A stretch of 64,000 nucleotides of DNA, taken from NCBI GenBank assembly GCA_964470865.1, contig CAYYFR010000006.1, forward strand, positions 17,749 to 81,748. The letters are read 5' to 3'. Below the pieces are notes generated by a model. That model was not told where the DNA came from. It saw only the letters and a program-made list of their open reading frames with translations, and did no database searches. The translations under genes and the position numbers were made by a program. Position 1 is the first letter of the stretch; every line of letters starts with the position of its first letter. This document shows positions 7,908 to 16,775 of the stretch, piece after piece. Origin of the DNA: JAEUOS01 sp964470865 (GTDB lineage: Bacteria; Pseudomonadota; Gammaproteobacteria; Burkholderiales; JAEUOS01).

Positions 7908-8667
7908 GGGTCGTAAAAGTATTGGCAAGCGGCTGCGTCGGCCGCGAAAACAGCGGCGAGGGTGGTCTTAACAGGATCGGCCGTGCCAGCATGCCGCCAC
8001 GACGCTTGAGAATCCTCAAGGTCAGCATGCCCGCCAGCCCGGGGTTTGCCGCAACGCCCTGCGCCGGGCGGGTGGCTTCCAGGGCGATGCGCAATGCCGC
8101 CGGCGTGGCCTCGGTGGCGGCGGCCGACGGCCGCATCAGCACCGCCAGCACCGGCTTGCCTTCGACCGCCAGTTGCAGGCGCCGCGTATCCTGTGCCTTG
8201 AGGTGGCCCGGCCACGCCAGCAGCGCGCCATCGCTCAAGCCCTTGAGGATTTGCTCGCAGGCCCACAGCACATCAGACCGGTGACGTGCGCGCACCACGA
8301 TCAGTCGGGCCGGCGCTATGCCGCCGCCCAGGAACGCCGGAGCATGGGGAATCCAGGGCGGTTCGAGCAAAAAGATTGGCGCACCGGCGTGCGCGAGCGC
8401 GCTCAGGGCAGGGAAAAACAGGCGCAGTTCGCCGATACCGGATTGATGGTGCAGTATTTCGGTGAGAGCACCGGCCGGCCAGCCGCCACCCGGCAACTCG
8501 GCATCGAGGGGCACAAAACCGGTGGCGATGCCGGGGCGGGCCGGACGGGCCAGGTCATGGCCGCGCCACAGCCCCGGGATGGCCGCCACCATGGTGTGGG
8601 CGCAAGCGGTCGGTGCAGCGCTGTGCGGCGGCGCGGCTGCGTCGGCGGGTAGGAGGGCCTGCCCCAT
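7846..8667 (-). CDS. imuA: ImuA, RecA/SulA-like mutasome subunit
   Basis: A 273-residue RecA-like protein partnering ImuB and DnaE2 in SOS-induced mutagenesis. Family marks are the N-terminal GLWRGHDL, then GFVPLDAELPGGGWPAGALT, ILHHQSGIGELRLFFPAL, and DTRRLQLAVEG. The ATG at 8667 is used; an internal ATG at 8592 (MVAAIPGLWRG) is an alternative that would remove an unusual Ala/Pro-rich lead. Its 3' end overlaps imuB. It lies 36 bp downstream of a small membrane-protein ORF that directly follows the LexA box. Confidence 0.9.
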   Translation of the reverse strand: MGQALLPADAAAPPHSAAPTACAHTMVAAIPGLWRGHDLARPARPGIATGFVPLDAELPGGGWPAGALTEILHHQSGIGELRLFFPALSALAHAGAPIFLLEPPWIPHAPAFLGGGIAPARLIVVRARHRSDVLWACEQILKGLSDGALLAWPGHLKAQDTRRLQLAVEGKPVLAVLMRPSAAATEATPAALRIALEATRPAQGVAANPGLAGMLTLRILKRRGGMLARPILLRPPSPLFSRPTQPLANTFTTHVVDRDQPHALDSRLHAASA

Positions 8668-8703
8668 GGCGACGGGCTGAAGCGATGCGTTGTGCGAAGA
8701 GGA

Positions 8704-8883
8704 TCAGGCCGCAAGCCAGTCGACCCACATGAGAAGGGCGAAGCCGGTGGCGCATACCACCGGGACCCAGCGGTCGCGGTCATGCGCGATAAAGCGGGCC
8801 AGATGGCGCAGGGGCTTGCGCGGATGTGACGGCGATTGCGTTTTGTCGCGCAGCAGGGCGCTTGAGGGCAGAAAAGCTTGCAT
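8704..8883 (-). CDS. Small SOS-cassette protein with C-terminal hydrophobic segment
   Basis: A 59-codon ORF and the first reading frame after the LexA box, on the same strand as imuA-imuB-dnaE2. The product begins MQAFLPSSALLRDKTQ, has a basic middle (RKPLRHLARFIAHDRDR) and ends in VPVVCATGFALLMWVDWLAA, which looks like one membrane segment reaching almost to the C-terminus, as in tail-anchored proteins. GGAAG lies about 10 bp before the ATG. I do not recognise a family. It could be a real SOS-induced membrane peptide or just a leader segment of the imuA transcript. Confidence 0.5.
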   Translation of the reverse strand: MQAFLPSSALLRDKTQSPSHPRKPLRHLARFIAHDRDRWVPVVCATGFALLMWVDWLAA

Positions 8884-8930
8884 GGTGAGCGGGCTTCCGG
8901 ATGTTTTGGGAAGCCAGAATACACCAGTTA

Positions 8931-8946
8931 CTGTTTATTTGTACAG
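8931..8946 (-). promoter_or_regulatory. LexA box of the mutasome operon
   Basis: CTGT-TTATTTGT-ACAG is a perfect CTGT-N8-ACAG LexA site, flanked by TA on each side as in strong SOS boxes. On the minus strand TTGCAG (8962-8957) could serve as -35, with the box covering the -10 area. The site is 48 bp from the small ORF and about 265 bp from imuA, and nothing else nearby is transcribed from it. lexA itself is not in the window. Confidence 0.85.
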
Positions 8947-9040
8947 TATTTTATTTCTGCAACAGGCCTGCAGTCTGCACTGTCGCCATTGCGCCATCAG
9001 TGATCGATGACGCACCGCTGACAGTATCACGGATAGCGGA

Positions 9041-11821
9041 TCAAAGCTCCTGGGCGAGTTTCTCGATTTCCGCCCGTGCCGGAAATTTGTCGCCGAGCGC
9101 AGCCAGGTCTTCGAGCAGGCGCCGGGCCTCCGCCTTCTTGCCGGCCTTGATCAGGGCGCGCGCGTAATTCAGGCGGATGGCCGGCGCCTGTGGTGCCAGT
9201 TCGGCAGCCTTGGCGAGCAGTTCGAGGGCGCGCGCGGTATCGCCTTTGTCGAGCAGCAGCACGCCCAGGGTATCCATGAACGCCGGCTGGTTCGGCACCA
9301 GTTTGTTGGCCTTTTCGGCATATTCGATCGCGCCGGGAGCTTTGAGCCGGCCGCTGATCCAGGCCAGGTTGTTGAGGACCACCGGATTTTCCGGCATGAC
9401 CGCGAGCAGGCTCTGGAATTGCCGCGCGGCGGCGTCGAGATCGTTGCGCGCGATCGCACTCTCACCCAGATGCAACTGGAAGCCGTAATCCTTCGGATGA
9501 TCCTTGACCCAGAGGCCGGAGAAACGCTCGGCCTCGACCTTGTTGCCGCCTGCCAGCAGTGAACCATGCAGACGCGCCGCCAGTTCGGTGCCGGGCACCA
9601 GCTTGAGTCCGCTCCGATAGGATGTGCTGGCCGCGGGCCAGGCCTTTTGCGACGCATGCACATCGCCCTCGAGCAGATGGCCGACCGCCTCGGTCGGCCG
9701 CTGCTTTTGCACTTCGCGCGCCAGGGCCAGGGCACTCTTCTCGTTTTTCGCCTGCAGGTCGAGCATGATGAGACCGCGTTGTGCCTCGACCAGATCGGAT
9801 TTTATTTTCAGCGCCTGGCGCAGGTTTTGCGCGGCAGCCTCTGGCTTCTTGCCGGCGACATTGATTTCCGCCATGCGCAGATAAGGGCGCACCGCGCCGG
9901 CTTGCATGCTTGCCTGCTTGGTGTAGGTTGCCAGTGCCTGGTTGAGCTCGCCGCCGGCCTGCTGTGCCTGGCCCAGCAGATCGAGGAGCTCGGGGCGATC
10001 AGGCAGCGCGGCTACGGCATCCTGGCCGACCGATATGGCCTTGCGGAAGTCCTTGGCGCGCAGATACAGGTCAATCAGCGCGATGCGTGGTGCCGGTTCG
10101 TCGCCGCGCATGACGACCGCCTTGTTGATAAGGGCGGCGACTTCCTCGGTAGTGCCGCCTGCCTGTGCCTTGAGACCGGCCAGCGCCAGCTGGGCCTGCA
10201 CGTTTTTCGCGTCGGCGGCGAGCAGCGTCTCGAAGCGCTTGGCGGCATCGGCCGGCTTTTTGTCGTTCAGGTCGAGCGCAGCCAACCCGGCGACGGCGGA
10301 AAAATAGGACGGATTCAACGCCAGTGCGCGCTCGAAGCTCTTGCGCGCGCCGGCCGTATCGCGCTTGGCAAGCAGCAGGCGGCCGCGCATTTCATGCGGC
10401 AGCGGGTTGTCCGGCTGTTTCTTTTCCAGGGTATCGATGGCCTTGAGCGCCTTGTCGATTTCGCCGCGACGCAGGTGGCTGGCGATCAGGGCCATGTCGG
10501 CCGAGGTTCCGGTATCGGCGGCGGAGATCTGTTCGAGATCGGCGACGCCGCTATCGGCCTCGCCCTTGGCAACGCGGGTCAGCGCCAGGCTGGTGCGCTT
10601 GCGTGCGTCATTCGGATCGAGCTTGGCGGCGGCGCTGAAAAATTCCTCGGCGCGTGCGGTCTCGCCATTGCGCATGTGGGCTTCGCCGGCCAGCATGAGC
10701 ATGTTGGAATCGCCGCCAATATTCGCCAGCACCGGCTTGAGCATTTCCACGGCCTTGGCAGGCTGCCCTGATTCCATATAGGTGAGAGCCAGCCAGCGCC
10801 GCGCGGCCAGCGATTGCGGATTCTGCTTGAGCACCTTGTTCAGAAAAATCTCGGCCTGGGCGAACGACTTCAGGCGGAACTCGATCGCTCCGGCCTGCAG
10901 TAAAGTGGCGGGGTTCTCCGGCGCGATGCGCAGGAGTTGCTGTGAATATTCGCGTGCGCCCTTGTAATCCTTGTTGGCGAATGCCAGTTGGGCACCGGCC
11001 GACAGTGTCAGCGGGTGTCCCGAGGAGACCTTTTTCATTGCCTCGAACTCGCGGCCGGCATCTTCGGTCTTGCGCTGCACCATCAGGTTCGCAAACACGG
11101 CGATGCGCGCGGGCAGCAAGTCGGGGCGCGCCTCGATGGCCTTGCGGTAGGAAACCAGGCTTTCGTCGCGCTCGTTGCGCGCAGCCTGCAGGTCGCCCTT
11201 GAATTTCCAGCCGTCTGCATTGGCGGGCTCCAGCTTTAGCACGCGCTCGATGGTCGCCAGCGCCTCATCGATTTTGCGTGTAACGGCGAACACGCGCGCC
11301 TGGGTCAAGAGCGCCGGCACGAAGTCGGGCTTTTTCTCAAGCGCCCGAGCGAGGGCGGCTTCCGCGCCCGGGCGGTCGCCGGTCGCAGCAAGGGCGGTAG
11401 CGAGGCTGTTTTGCACCGACGCAATCGCCTCCGGGGTCGACAGTTGCGCCTGGTTCGCCTCTTCAGCCACGCGCTTGAATTGGCCTTGGGCCAGGTAGGC
11501 GCGCATCAACAAGGGTACGACTTCGTCGGGCGGACTCTTGAGTTCCAGGGCTTTGCGCAGTTCTACTTCAGCTGATTTCGCGTCACCGGTTTCAAGCAGC
11601 ACCTGGCCCAGCAACAGCCGCGCGGCGGCACGTTCCGGGTCTTTCTGCAGGGCATTCTTGATCGCGATGATCGCCGCCTTGTTATCCCCCTTTTTGAGGA
11701 ACTCGCGCGCGCTCGCGGTATGCTTTTCCGGCGAGTCATCGCTGCACGCGACCATCAGAAGCGCGGTTGCGAATACGCCTGCCAGGATGCGCGGACTTGC
11801 TGTGGAGAAGAGTCGGATCAT
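9041..11821 (-). CDS. prsT: TPR-repeat lipoprotein, PEP-CTERM system PrsT-like
   Basis: A 926-residue exported protein. A signal peptide ends in a lipobox-like MVAC with Cys26. The rest is a long array of tetratricopeptide repeats rich in A/L/K, starting at AREFLKKGDNKAAIIAIKNA and ending with a C-terminal KAGKKAEARRLLEDLA helix. Length and the N-terminal pattern match PrsT, a TPR protein of exosortase (XrtA)/PEP-CTERM exopolysaccharide loci. No exosortase, PEP-CTERM protein or polysaccharide gene is nearby, so it is an orphan here. A generic TPR lipoprotein is the alternative. Confidence 0.75.
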   Translation of the reverse strand: MIRLFSTASPRILAGVFATALLMVACSDDSPEKHTASAREFLKKGDNKAAIIAIKNALQKDPERAAARLLLGQVLLETGDAKSAEVELRKALELKSPPDEVVPLLMRAYLAQGQFKRVAEEANQAQLSTPEAIASVQNSLATALAATGDRPGAEAALARALEKKPDFVPALLTQARVFAVTRKIDEALATIERVLKLEPANADGWKFKGDLQAARNERDESLVSYRKAIEARPDLLPARIAVFANLMVQRKTEDAGREFEAMKKVSSGHPLTLSAGAQLAFANKDYKGAREYSQQLLRIAPENPATLLQAGAIEFRLKSFAQAEIFLNKVLKQNPQSLAARRWLALTYMESGQPAKAVEMLKPVLANIGGDSNMLMLAGEAHMRNGETARAEEFFSAAAKLDPNDARKRTSLALTRVAKGEADSGVADLEQISAADTGTSADMALIASHLRRGEIDKALKAIDTLEKKQPDNPLPHEMRGRLLLAKRDTAGARKSFERALALNPSYFSAVAGLAALDLNDKKPADAAKRFETLLAADAKNVQAQLALAGLKAQAGGTTEEVAALINKAVVMRGDEPAPRIALIDLYLRAKDFRKAISVGQDAVAALPDRPELLDLLGQAQQAGGELNQALATYTKQASMQAGAVRPYLRMAEINVAGKKPEAAAQNLRQALKIKSDLVEAQRGLIMLDLQAKNEKSALALAREVQKQRPTEAVGHLLEGDVHASQKAWPAASTSYRSGLKLVPGTELAARLHGSLLAGGNKVEAERFSGLWVKDHPKDYGFQLHLGESAIARNDLDAAARQFQSLLAVMPENPVVLNNLAWISGRLKAPGAIEYAEKANKLVPNQPAFMDTLGVLLLDKGDTARALELLAKAAELAPQAPAIRLNYARALIKAGKKAEARRLLEDLAALGDKFPARAEIEKLAQEL

Positions 11822-11982
11822 GGGTTCAGGCCGATATGTTGAAGCAGCGTGGAGTTGCGCAGACGATCAGCGCGGGCACTTGTTGCACCGATTCTATCCT
11901 TTGGGAATGGCTGATGCGTAGCCGCGCGACCCTGTGCTAAATTCGCTGCGCCTGCAACACTGCCATGCCAAAGGGGATGAGA

Positions 11983-12855
11983 ATGCCATATGTCACTGCG
12001 CCGGACGGGGTGCGACTGTATTTCGAAGAGGCGGGCGGCGGCGTGCCGGTGGTATTCGTGCATGAATTTCTGGGGGATATCCAGGCTTGGGAACCCCAAC
12101 TGCGATATTTTTCGCGACGCTATCGGACCATCGCCTTCAATGCGCGCGGCTATCCACCGTCGGACGTGCCGCAACGTGCCGAGGATTACTCTTTCGAGCA
12201 CCAGCGCGCAGGAATTCTTGCGCTACTGGATGGTCTGCAGATTGCGCGTGCGCATATCGTCGGGCTTTCGATGGGAGCGTTCGCCACGTTTTACTTCGGC
12301 ATGCGCTGGCCGGAGCGCGCGTTGTCGTTGACGCTGGCCGGTATCGGGTCGGGTTCCGGTGCGGACACGCGTGCACAGTTCCGTGGTGAATCCGAAGCCA
12401 CTGCGGCCGGCCTGCTGGCGGACGGCTGGGCGGTAAATGCCGGGCCTCGCACGCTGACGCCCACCCGGGTGCAGTTGCGCAACAAGGATCCGCGTGGTTT
12501 TGCCGAATTCGTCGAACATGTCAGTCGGCACTCGGCGCAGGGATCGGCGCTGACGCTTCAGGGCTATCAGGCGCTGCGCCCGTCGCTCGGCGATTTCACT
12601 GATGAGATGGCGCGCTGCACGGTGCCGACCTTGATCATCAGCGGCGATGAGGACGAACCCTGCCTGGACGCATCGCTGATGCTCAAGCGCCACATGCCGT
12701 CGGCAGGCCTGTCTTTCATTGCGCAGACCGGTCATGCCTGCAATCTCGAGGAACCTGATTTATTCAACCAGATGTGCGAGCGCTTTTTTCACCAGGTTGA
12801 GTCGGGCCAATACCGCATGCGTGATCCGCTGGCGCGTACGGCACGCATGCTTTGA
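11983..12855 (+). CDS. Alpha/beta-fold hydrolase
   Basis: A 290-residue hydrolase. The nucleophile elbow is GLSMGAF (Ser), the acid lies in IISGDEDEPC, and the His in TGHACNLEEPDLF. The N-terminal MPYVTAPDGVRLYFEEAGGG and the oxyanion-region VFVHEFLGD are typical of esterase / C-C hydrolase members. The substrate is unknown. The ATG at 11983 is preferred because AAGGGG lies about 8 bp upstream; ATGs at 11965 and 11977 are also in frame. The GST gene starts 13 bp downstream, suggesting an operon. It is divergent from prsT. Confidence 0.85.
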   Translation: MPYVTAPDGVRLYFEEAGGGVPVVFVHEFLGDIQAWEPQLRYFSRRYRTIAFNARGYPPSDVPQRAEDYSFEHQRAGILALLDGLQIARAHIVGLSMGAFATFYFGMRWPERALSLTLAGIGSGSGADTRAQFRGESEATAAGLLADGWAVNAGPRTLTPTRVQLRNKDPRGFAEFVEHVSRHSAQGSALTLQGYQALRPSLGDFTDEMARCTVPTLIISGDEDEPCLDASLMLKRHMPSAGLSFIAQTGHACNLEEPDLFNQMCERFFHQVESGQYRMRDPLARTARML

Positions 12856-12868
12856 GGAACCGGCGGCC

Positions 12869-13501
12869 GTGCGCACGCTGATCATCGCGTCTGCCAGTCC
12901 GTTCGCGCGCAAGGCGCGCATTGCACTACTGGAAAAGGGCGTCGCGTTCGAGGTGGAAGTCGACAATCCCTGGAGCCCGGCTGCGCGTGCGTTGGTACAC
13001 AACCCGTTGGGCAAGATTCCGGTCTTGCTCACTGAAGACGACGGCGCGATTCTTGATTCAAGATTGATCGTCGAGTACGTCGAGGCGAAGTGGCCACTGC
13101 CGGCGCTGTTGCCGCCTGATGCCAGGAATCGTATCGCGACGCGCCAGATCGAAGTCCTGGCCGATGGTGTTTGCGAAGCGGTGGTCCTGATCGTGCTGGA
13201 ACGCGCACGTTTGCCGCAGTTGCAAAGCCGCGACTGGATCATGCGCCAGTTCGCCAAGGTCGAGGCCGGGGTGGCCGAGGTCGAACGCAGGCTGGTACCC
13301 GGACCGTGCTACAACGGCCTGGGTTTTGGTCTGGCCGACATTGCGCTCGGCTGCATGCTTGGCTATCTGGACCTGCGCATGCCTGAATTCGCCTGGCGTG
13401 AACGCGCCCCGGGTCTGGACAGGCTGTTCACCACTTTGTCACAGCGCGAATCGTTCCGCGCCACCCGGCCCGCAGCGCAGACGATCGCCAGCCTGGCCTG
13501 A
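12869..13501 (+). CDS. Glutathione S-transferase family protein
   Basis: A 210-residue GST. The thioredoxin-like N-terminal domain reads TLIIASASPFARKARIALLE, with the cis-Pro in LGKIPVLL and the glutathione-binding acidic-Ser-type turn ILDSRLIVEYVE. An alpha-helical C-terminal domain follows, including GFGLADIALGCMLGYLDLR. The frame is open upstream into the hydrolase, but the GTG at 12869 with GAGGAA about 9 bp upstream gives the correct domain start. The gene probably forms an operon with the hydrolase. The substrate is unknown. Confidence 0.85.
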   Translation: MRTLIIASASPFARKARIALLEKGVAFEVEVDNPWSPAARALVHNPLGKIPVLLTEDDGAILDSRLIVEYVEAKWPLPALLPPDARNRIATRQIEVLADGVCEAVVLIVLERARLPQLQSRDWIMRQFAKVEAGVAEVERRLVPGPCYNGLGFGLADIALGCMLGYLDLRMPEFAWRERAPGLDRLFTTLSQRESFRATRPAAQTIASLA

Positions 13502-13518
13502 CGGCGCGCGTCGCGCGC

Positions 13519-14709
13519 TCAATGCGTCGACGACTGCTTCTTGGACAGATAGCGAATCGCGCGTTCCAGACCCTGGATGGTCAGCGGATGCATGCGGTTG
13601 CCCATGATCTGCTTGATGACCGAGATCGACTGGCGATATTCCCACACGCGCTCGGGCTCGGGATTGAGCCACACCGCGCTCTTGAAGTGTTCGAGGAAGC
13701 GCTGTATCCAGACCGCGCCCGCCTCCTCGTTGTTGTATTCGACGCTACCGCCGGGTTGCAGGATTTCGTAGGGGCTCATGGTGGCGTCACCGACGAAGAT
13801 CAGCTTGTAGTCGCGGTTGTATTTGCGGATCACGTCCCAGGTGAGAAATTTCTCCGAATGGCGGCGACGGTTGTTCTTCCACAAAAAATCATAGACGCAA
13901 TTGTGAAAATAGTAGTACTCGAGATGCTTGAATTCACTCTTGGTGGCCGAGAACAATTCTTCGGCCTGCTTGATGTGGTCGTCCATGGTGCCGCCCACAT
14001 CCAGGAGCATCAGTACCTTCACGCTGTTCTTGCGCTCCGGCACCATCTTGATGTCCAGCCAGCCGGCATTCCTGGCGGTGCAATCGATGGTGTCGGGCAT
14101 GTCGAGCTCGTCGGCGGCACCTTCGCGGGCGAACTTGCGCAGGCGCCGCAAGGCCAGCTTGATATTGCGGATGCCCAATTCGACCGAGTCGTCGTAATCC
14201 TTGTAGGAGCGCTGGTCCCAGACCTTGACCGCCGATCGGTTGCGGCCGCCGGCCTGGCCGATGCGCACCCCTTGAGGGTTGTAGCCGTGGGCGCCGAAAG
14301 GCGAGGTGCCCCCGGTGCCGATCCATTTCGAGCCGCCTTCGTGACGTTCCTTCTGTTCTTCGAGGCGCTTCTTGAGTTCCTCCATCAGCTTGTCCCAGCC
14401 AAGTGCTTCGAGCTTGGCCTTTTCCTCGGGTGACAGATTGTTCTCGATTATCTTGCGCAGCCAGTCTTCGGGCAATGCCCGCTGCAGGTCGACCAGCGAC
14501 TCGACCCCGCGAAAGTACTCGCCGAACACACGATCGTACTTGTCGTACTTGGTCTCGTCCTTGATCAGGCACATGCGCGAAAGGAAATAGAACTCGTCGA
14601 TCGATGGTCCGATCACGCCCTTCTGCAGCGACTCAAGCAAGACCAGAAACTCCTTGGTCGAAACCGGCAAACCGGCGTTCTTGCACTTGAGGAAAAAGTC
14701 GATGAGCAT
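13519..14709 (-). CDS. VWA-domain protein, CoxE-like
   Basis: A 396-residue cytoplasmic protein. The N-terminal half (MLIDFFLKCKNAGLPVSTKE) matches VWA/CoxE-type proteins that pair with MoxR ATPases. A von Willebrand A domain runs from about residue 240, with VLMLLDVGGTMDDHI as the metal-site loop (DVGGT in place of DxSxS), and FVGDATMSPYEI downstream. CoxE/MoxR pairs act as maturation or metal-insertion chaperones for other complexes; the client here is unknown. The MoxR ATPase and a GNAT gene lie just upstream on the same strand. Confidence 0.85.
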   Translation of the reverse strand: MLIDFFLKCKNAGLPVSTKEFLVLLESLQKGVIGPSIDEFYFLSRMCLIKDETKYDKYDRVFGEYFRGVESLVDLQRALPEDWLRKIIENNLSPEEKAKLEALGWDKLMEELKKRLEEQKERHEGGSKWIGTGGTSPFGAHGYNPQGVRIGQAGGRNRSAVKVWDQRSYKDYDDSVELGIRNIKLALRRLRKFAREGAADELDMPDTIDCTARNAGWLDIKMVPERKNSVKVLMLLDVGGTMDDHIKQAEELFSATKSEFKHLEYYYFHNCVYDFLWKNNRRRHSEKFLTWDVIRKYNRDYKLIFVGDATMSPYEILQPGGSVEYNNEEAGAVWIQRFLEHFKSAVWLNPEPERVWEYRQSISVIKQIMGNRMHPLTIQGLERAIRYLSKKQSSTH

Positions 14710-14822
14710 GCGAGAGCTCCGTTAAGAAAACACTACAACAGCCCGCAGGAAAAAAGCCGCTTTTGCAGTTTGTTGATCCGCTTGAAGACTACTGTTCGAG
14801 AGTCTGCAGAACGGGGACTTAT

Positions 14823-15428
14823 TCACTGCTTTTCCGCCAGGCCGCGTGAAAGCTGAAATTCGAGATGGCTTTTCACCGCCGGCCATTCCTGCGGCAGAAT
14901 ACTGAACACCACCGTATCGCGCAATGTGCCATCGGCATGGCGCATGTGGGCGCGCAGGACGCCATCCTGCTTCGCACCCAATCGCTCGATTGCGCGCCGG
15001 CTGGCAAAATTGAAAAAGCTGGTGCGAAACTCCACCGCGATGCACCCCAGGGTATCGAAGGCGTGTCGCAGCAACAAGAGCTTGCACTCGGTATTGAGCG
15101 CGCTTCGCTGCACCGACCGGGCATACCAGGTAGAACCGATTTCGACCCGCTTGTTGGCCTGATCAACGTTCATGAAAGTGGTCATGCCCACCAATTTACC
15201 GGTGGCCATGCTGCGCACCGCGAACGGCAGCATCGAGCCGCTGTCACAAAGCCTGAGCCGGCGTTCGATTTCGGCCGCCATGTTCTGCGGCGCCGGGATC
15301 GAGGTGTACCAGAGTTTCCACAATTCACCGTCGCGTACCGCATCCTCGAGCGCGGGTCCTTGCGTCGGGGCGAGCGGCTCAAGAGCAGCATGCCGGCCGC
15401 GCAAGCTCAGCGGCGCCAGCCAAGGCAT
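14823..15428 (-). CDS. GNAT family N-acetyltransferase (RimJ/RimL-like)
   Basis: A 201-residue acetyltransferase of the type that modifies protein N-termini or small molecules using acetyl-CoA. It shows GKLVGMTTFMNVD, EIGSTWYARSVQRSALNTEC and AVEFRTSFFNFASRRAIERL, the last being the RimJ/L-type signature before GAKQDGVLR. It sits between the MoxR ATPase (2 bp away) and the CoxE-like gene on the same strand, so co-transcription is likely. Whether it acetylates a partner of that module is unknown. Confidence 0.85.
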   Translation of the reverse strand: MPWLAPLSLRGRHAALEPLAPTQGPALEDAVRDGELWKLWYTSIPAPQNMAAEIERRLRLCDSGSMLPFAVRSMATGKLVGMTTFMNVDQANKRVEIGSTWYARSVQRSALNTECKLLLLRHAFDTLGCIAVEFRTSFFNFASRRAIERLGAKQDGVLRAHMRHADGTLRDTVVFSILPQEWPAVKSHLEFQLSRGLAEKQ

Positions 15429-15430
15429 GC

Positions 15431-16273
15431 TCAGCGCCCGGCGCGTGCCATGAACACCAGGCGCTCGAACAGTTGCACGTCCTGTTCGTTCTTGAGCAGG
15501 GCACCGTGCAGGGGAGGGATCGCGGTCTTGTTGTCTTTTGCCTTGAGAGCCTCCGGCGGTATGTCCTCGGCCAGCAGCAGCTTCAGCCAGTCAAGCAATT
15601 CGGACGTGGATGGCTTCTTCTTCAGGCCTGGAATCTCGCGCATCTGGAAAAACACCTCCAGAGCCTCCTTGAGCAGATCTTTCTTGAGACCGGGGAAATG
15701 CACGTCGACGATCTTCTGCATGGTTTCCTTGTCGGGAAACTTGATGTAGTGGAAAAAGCAGCGTCGCAGAAACGCGTCCGGCAATTCCTTCTCGTTGTTC
15801 GACGTGATCATCACCACCGGCCGTTGCAACGCCTTTACCGTCTGGCGGGTCTCGTAGACATAGAACTCCATGCGATCGAGCTCGCGCAAAAGGTCGTTGG
15901 GGAACTCGATGTCCGCCTTGTCGATCTCGTCGATCAGCAGTACCGATTGACGCTCTGCCTCGAATGCCTGCCACAGCACGCCGCGCAGGATGTAATTCTG
16001 GATATCCTTGACCTTTTCATCGCCGAGCTGCGAATCACGCAGGCGCGATACCGCGTCGTATTCGTACAGGCCCTGCTGCGCCTTGGTGGTCGACTTGATA
16101 TGCCATTGCAGCAGAGGCATGTCCAGTGCCGCCGCGACCTCTTCAGCCAGCATGGTCTTGCCGGTGCCGGGTTCGCCCTTGATCAGGAGCGGGCGCTGCA
16201 AGGTGACTGCGGCATTGACGGCCAGACGCAAATCGTCGGTGGCGACGTAGTTTTTGGAGCCTTCGAAGCGCAT
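15431..16273 (-). CDS. MoxR-family AAA+ ATPase
   Basis: A 280-residue AAA+ ATPase. Walker A is GEPGTGKT (residues 33-40), Walker B is VLLIDEIDKAD, sensor 1 lies in VMITSNNEKELPDAFLRRC, and the Arg finger is in the RRC segment. MoxR proteins work with VWA partners as chaperones that assemble or activate metalloenzymes. The frame stays open upstream to 16399, but MRFEGSKNYVATDDL at 16273 is the family start. It reads first in a MoxR-GNAT-CoxE operon and is divergent from two cytochrome c genes. Confidence 0.9.
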   Translation of the reverse strand: MRFEGSKNYVATDDLRLAVNAAVTLQRPLLIKGEPGTGKTMLAEEVAAALDMPLLQWHIKSTTKAQQGLYEYDAVSRLRDSQLGDEKVKDIQNYILRGVLWQAFEAERQSVLLIDEIDKADIEFPNDLLRELDRMEFYVYETRQTVKALQRPVVMITSNNEKELPDAFLRRCFFHYIKFPDKETMQKIVDVHFPGLKKDLLKEALEVFFQMREIPGLKKKPSTSELLDWLKLLLAEDIPPEALKAKDNKTAIPPLHGALLKNEQDVQLFERLVFMARAGR

Positions 16274-16433
16274 GGCAGTGTCAGCAGACTGAAAAATGAT
16301 GTTGTCAAGATTATAGGGTATGCCACCGCACTGGCGCGACTCGGATTCGCCGGCCTCGCGCAAGCGCGGGCCAGGGGCAGGATATGGCATATACTTCAAC
16401 GGTTTTGTAGTTCAACAAATACGTAAAAACTTC

Positions 16434-16775
16434 ATGAACAAATATCTGATTTTGGCCTTGCTGGCGGGCATGGTGGCGGTTTCAGGTGCGAGCGCACAGC
16501 AGGCGGGCATGGCAAGCGGCAAGTCCGGCGGCAAGGCTGCGATGTGCATCGGGTGCCACGGCATACCCGGTTACAAGATGGCCTATCCGCATGTGTACCA
16601 TGTACCACTGATTGCAGGGCAGAGCGCCAAGTATCTTGAGGTGGCGCTGAAAGCTTATCAGACCGGCGAACGCAAGCACCCGACCATGCGTTCAATTGCT
16701 GCATCGCTGTCCGACAAGGACATCATCGAGCTTGCGGCCTACTATGGCGGATCCGCACCGGGGGTGAGCAAATGA
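16434..16775 (+). CDS. c-type cytochrome, single heme
   Basis: A 113-residue periplasmic protein. The signal peptide MNKYLILALLAGMVAVSG is cut near ASAQQ. The heme c site is CIGCH (Cys38, Cys41, His42). A probable axial Met lies in KHPTMRSIAASLSD, the region following heme in cytochrome c553-like proteins, and the protein ends in LAAYYGG, a class I c-helix. It overlaps the next cytochrome gene by 4 nt (ATGA), so the two are co-translated and probably form a diheme pair or electron relay. No oxidase is adjacent. Confidence 0.9.
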   Translation: MNKYLILALLAGMVAVSGASAQQAGMASGKSGGKAAMCIGCHGIPGYKMAYPHVYHVPLIAGQSAKYLEVALKAYQTGERKHPTMRSIAASLSDKDIIELAAYYGGSAPGVSK

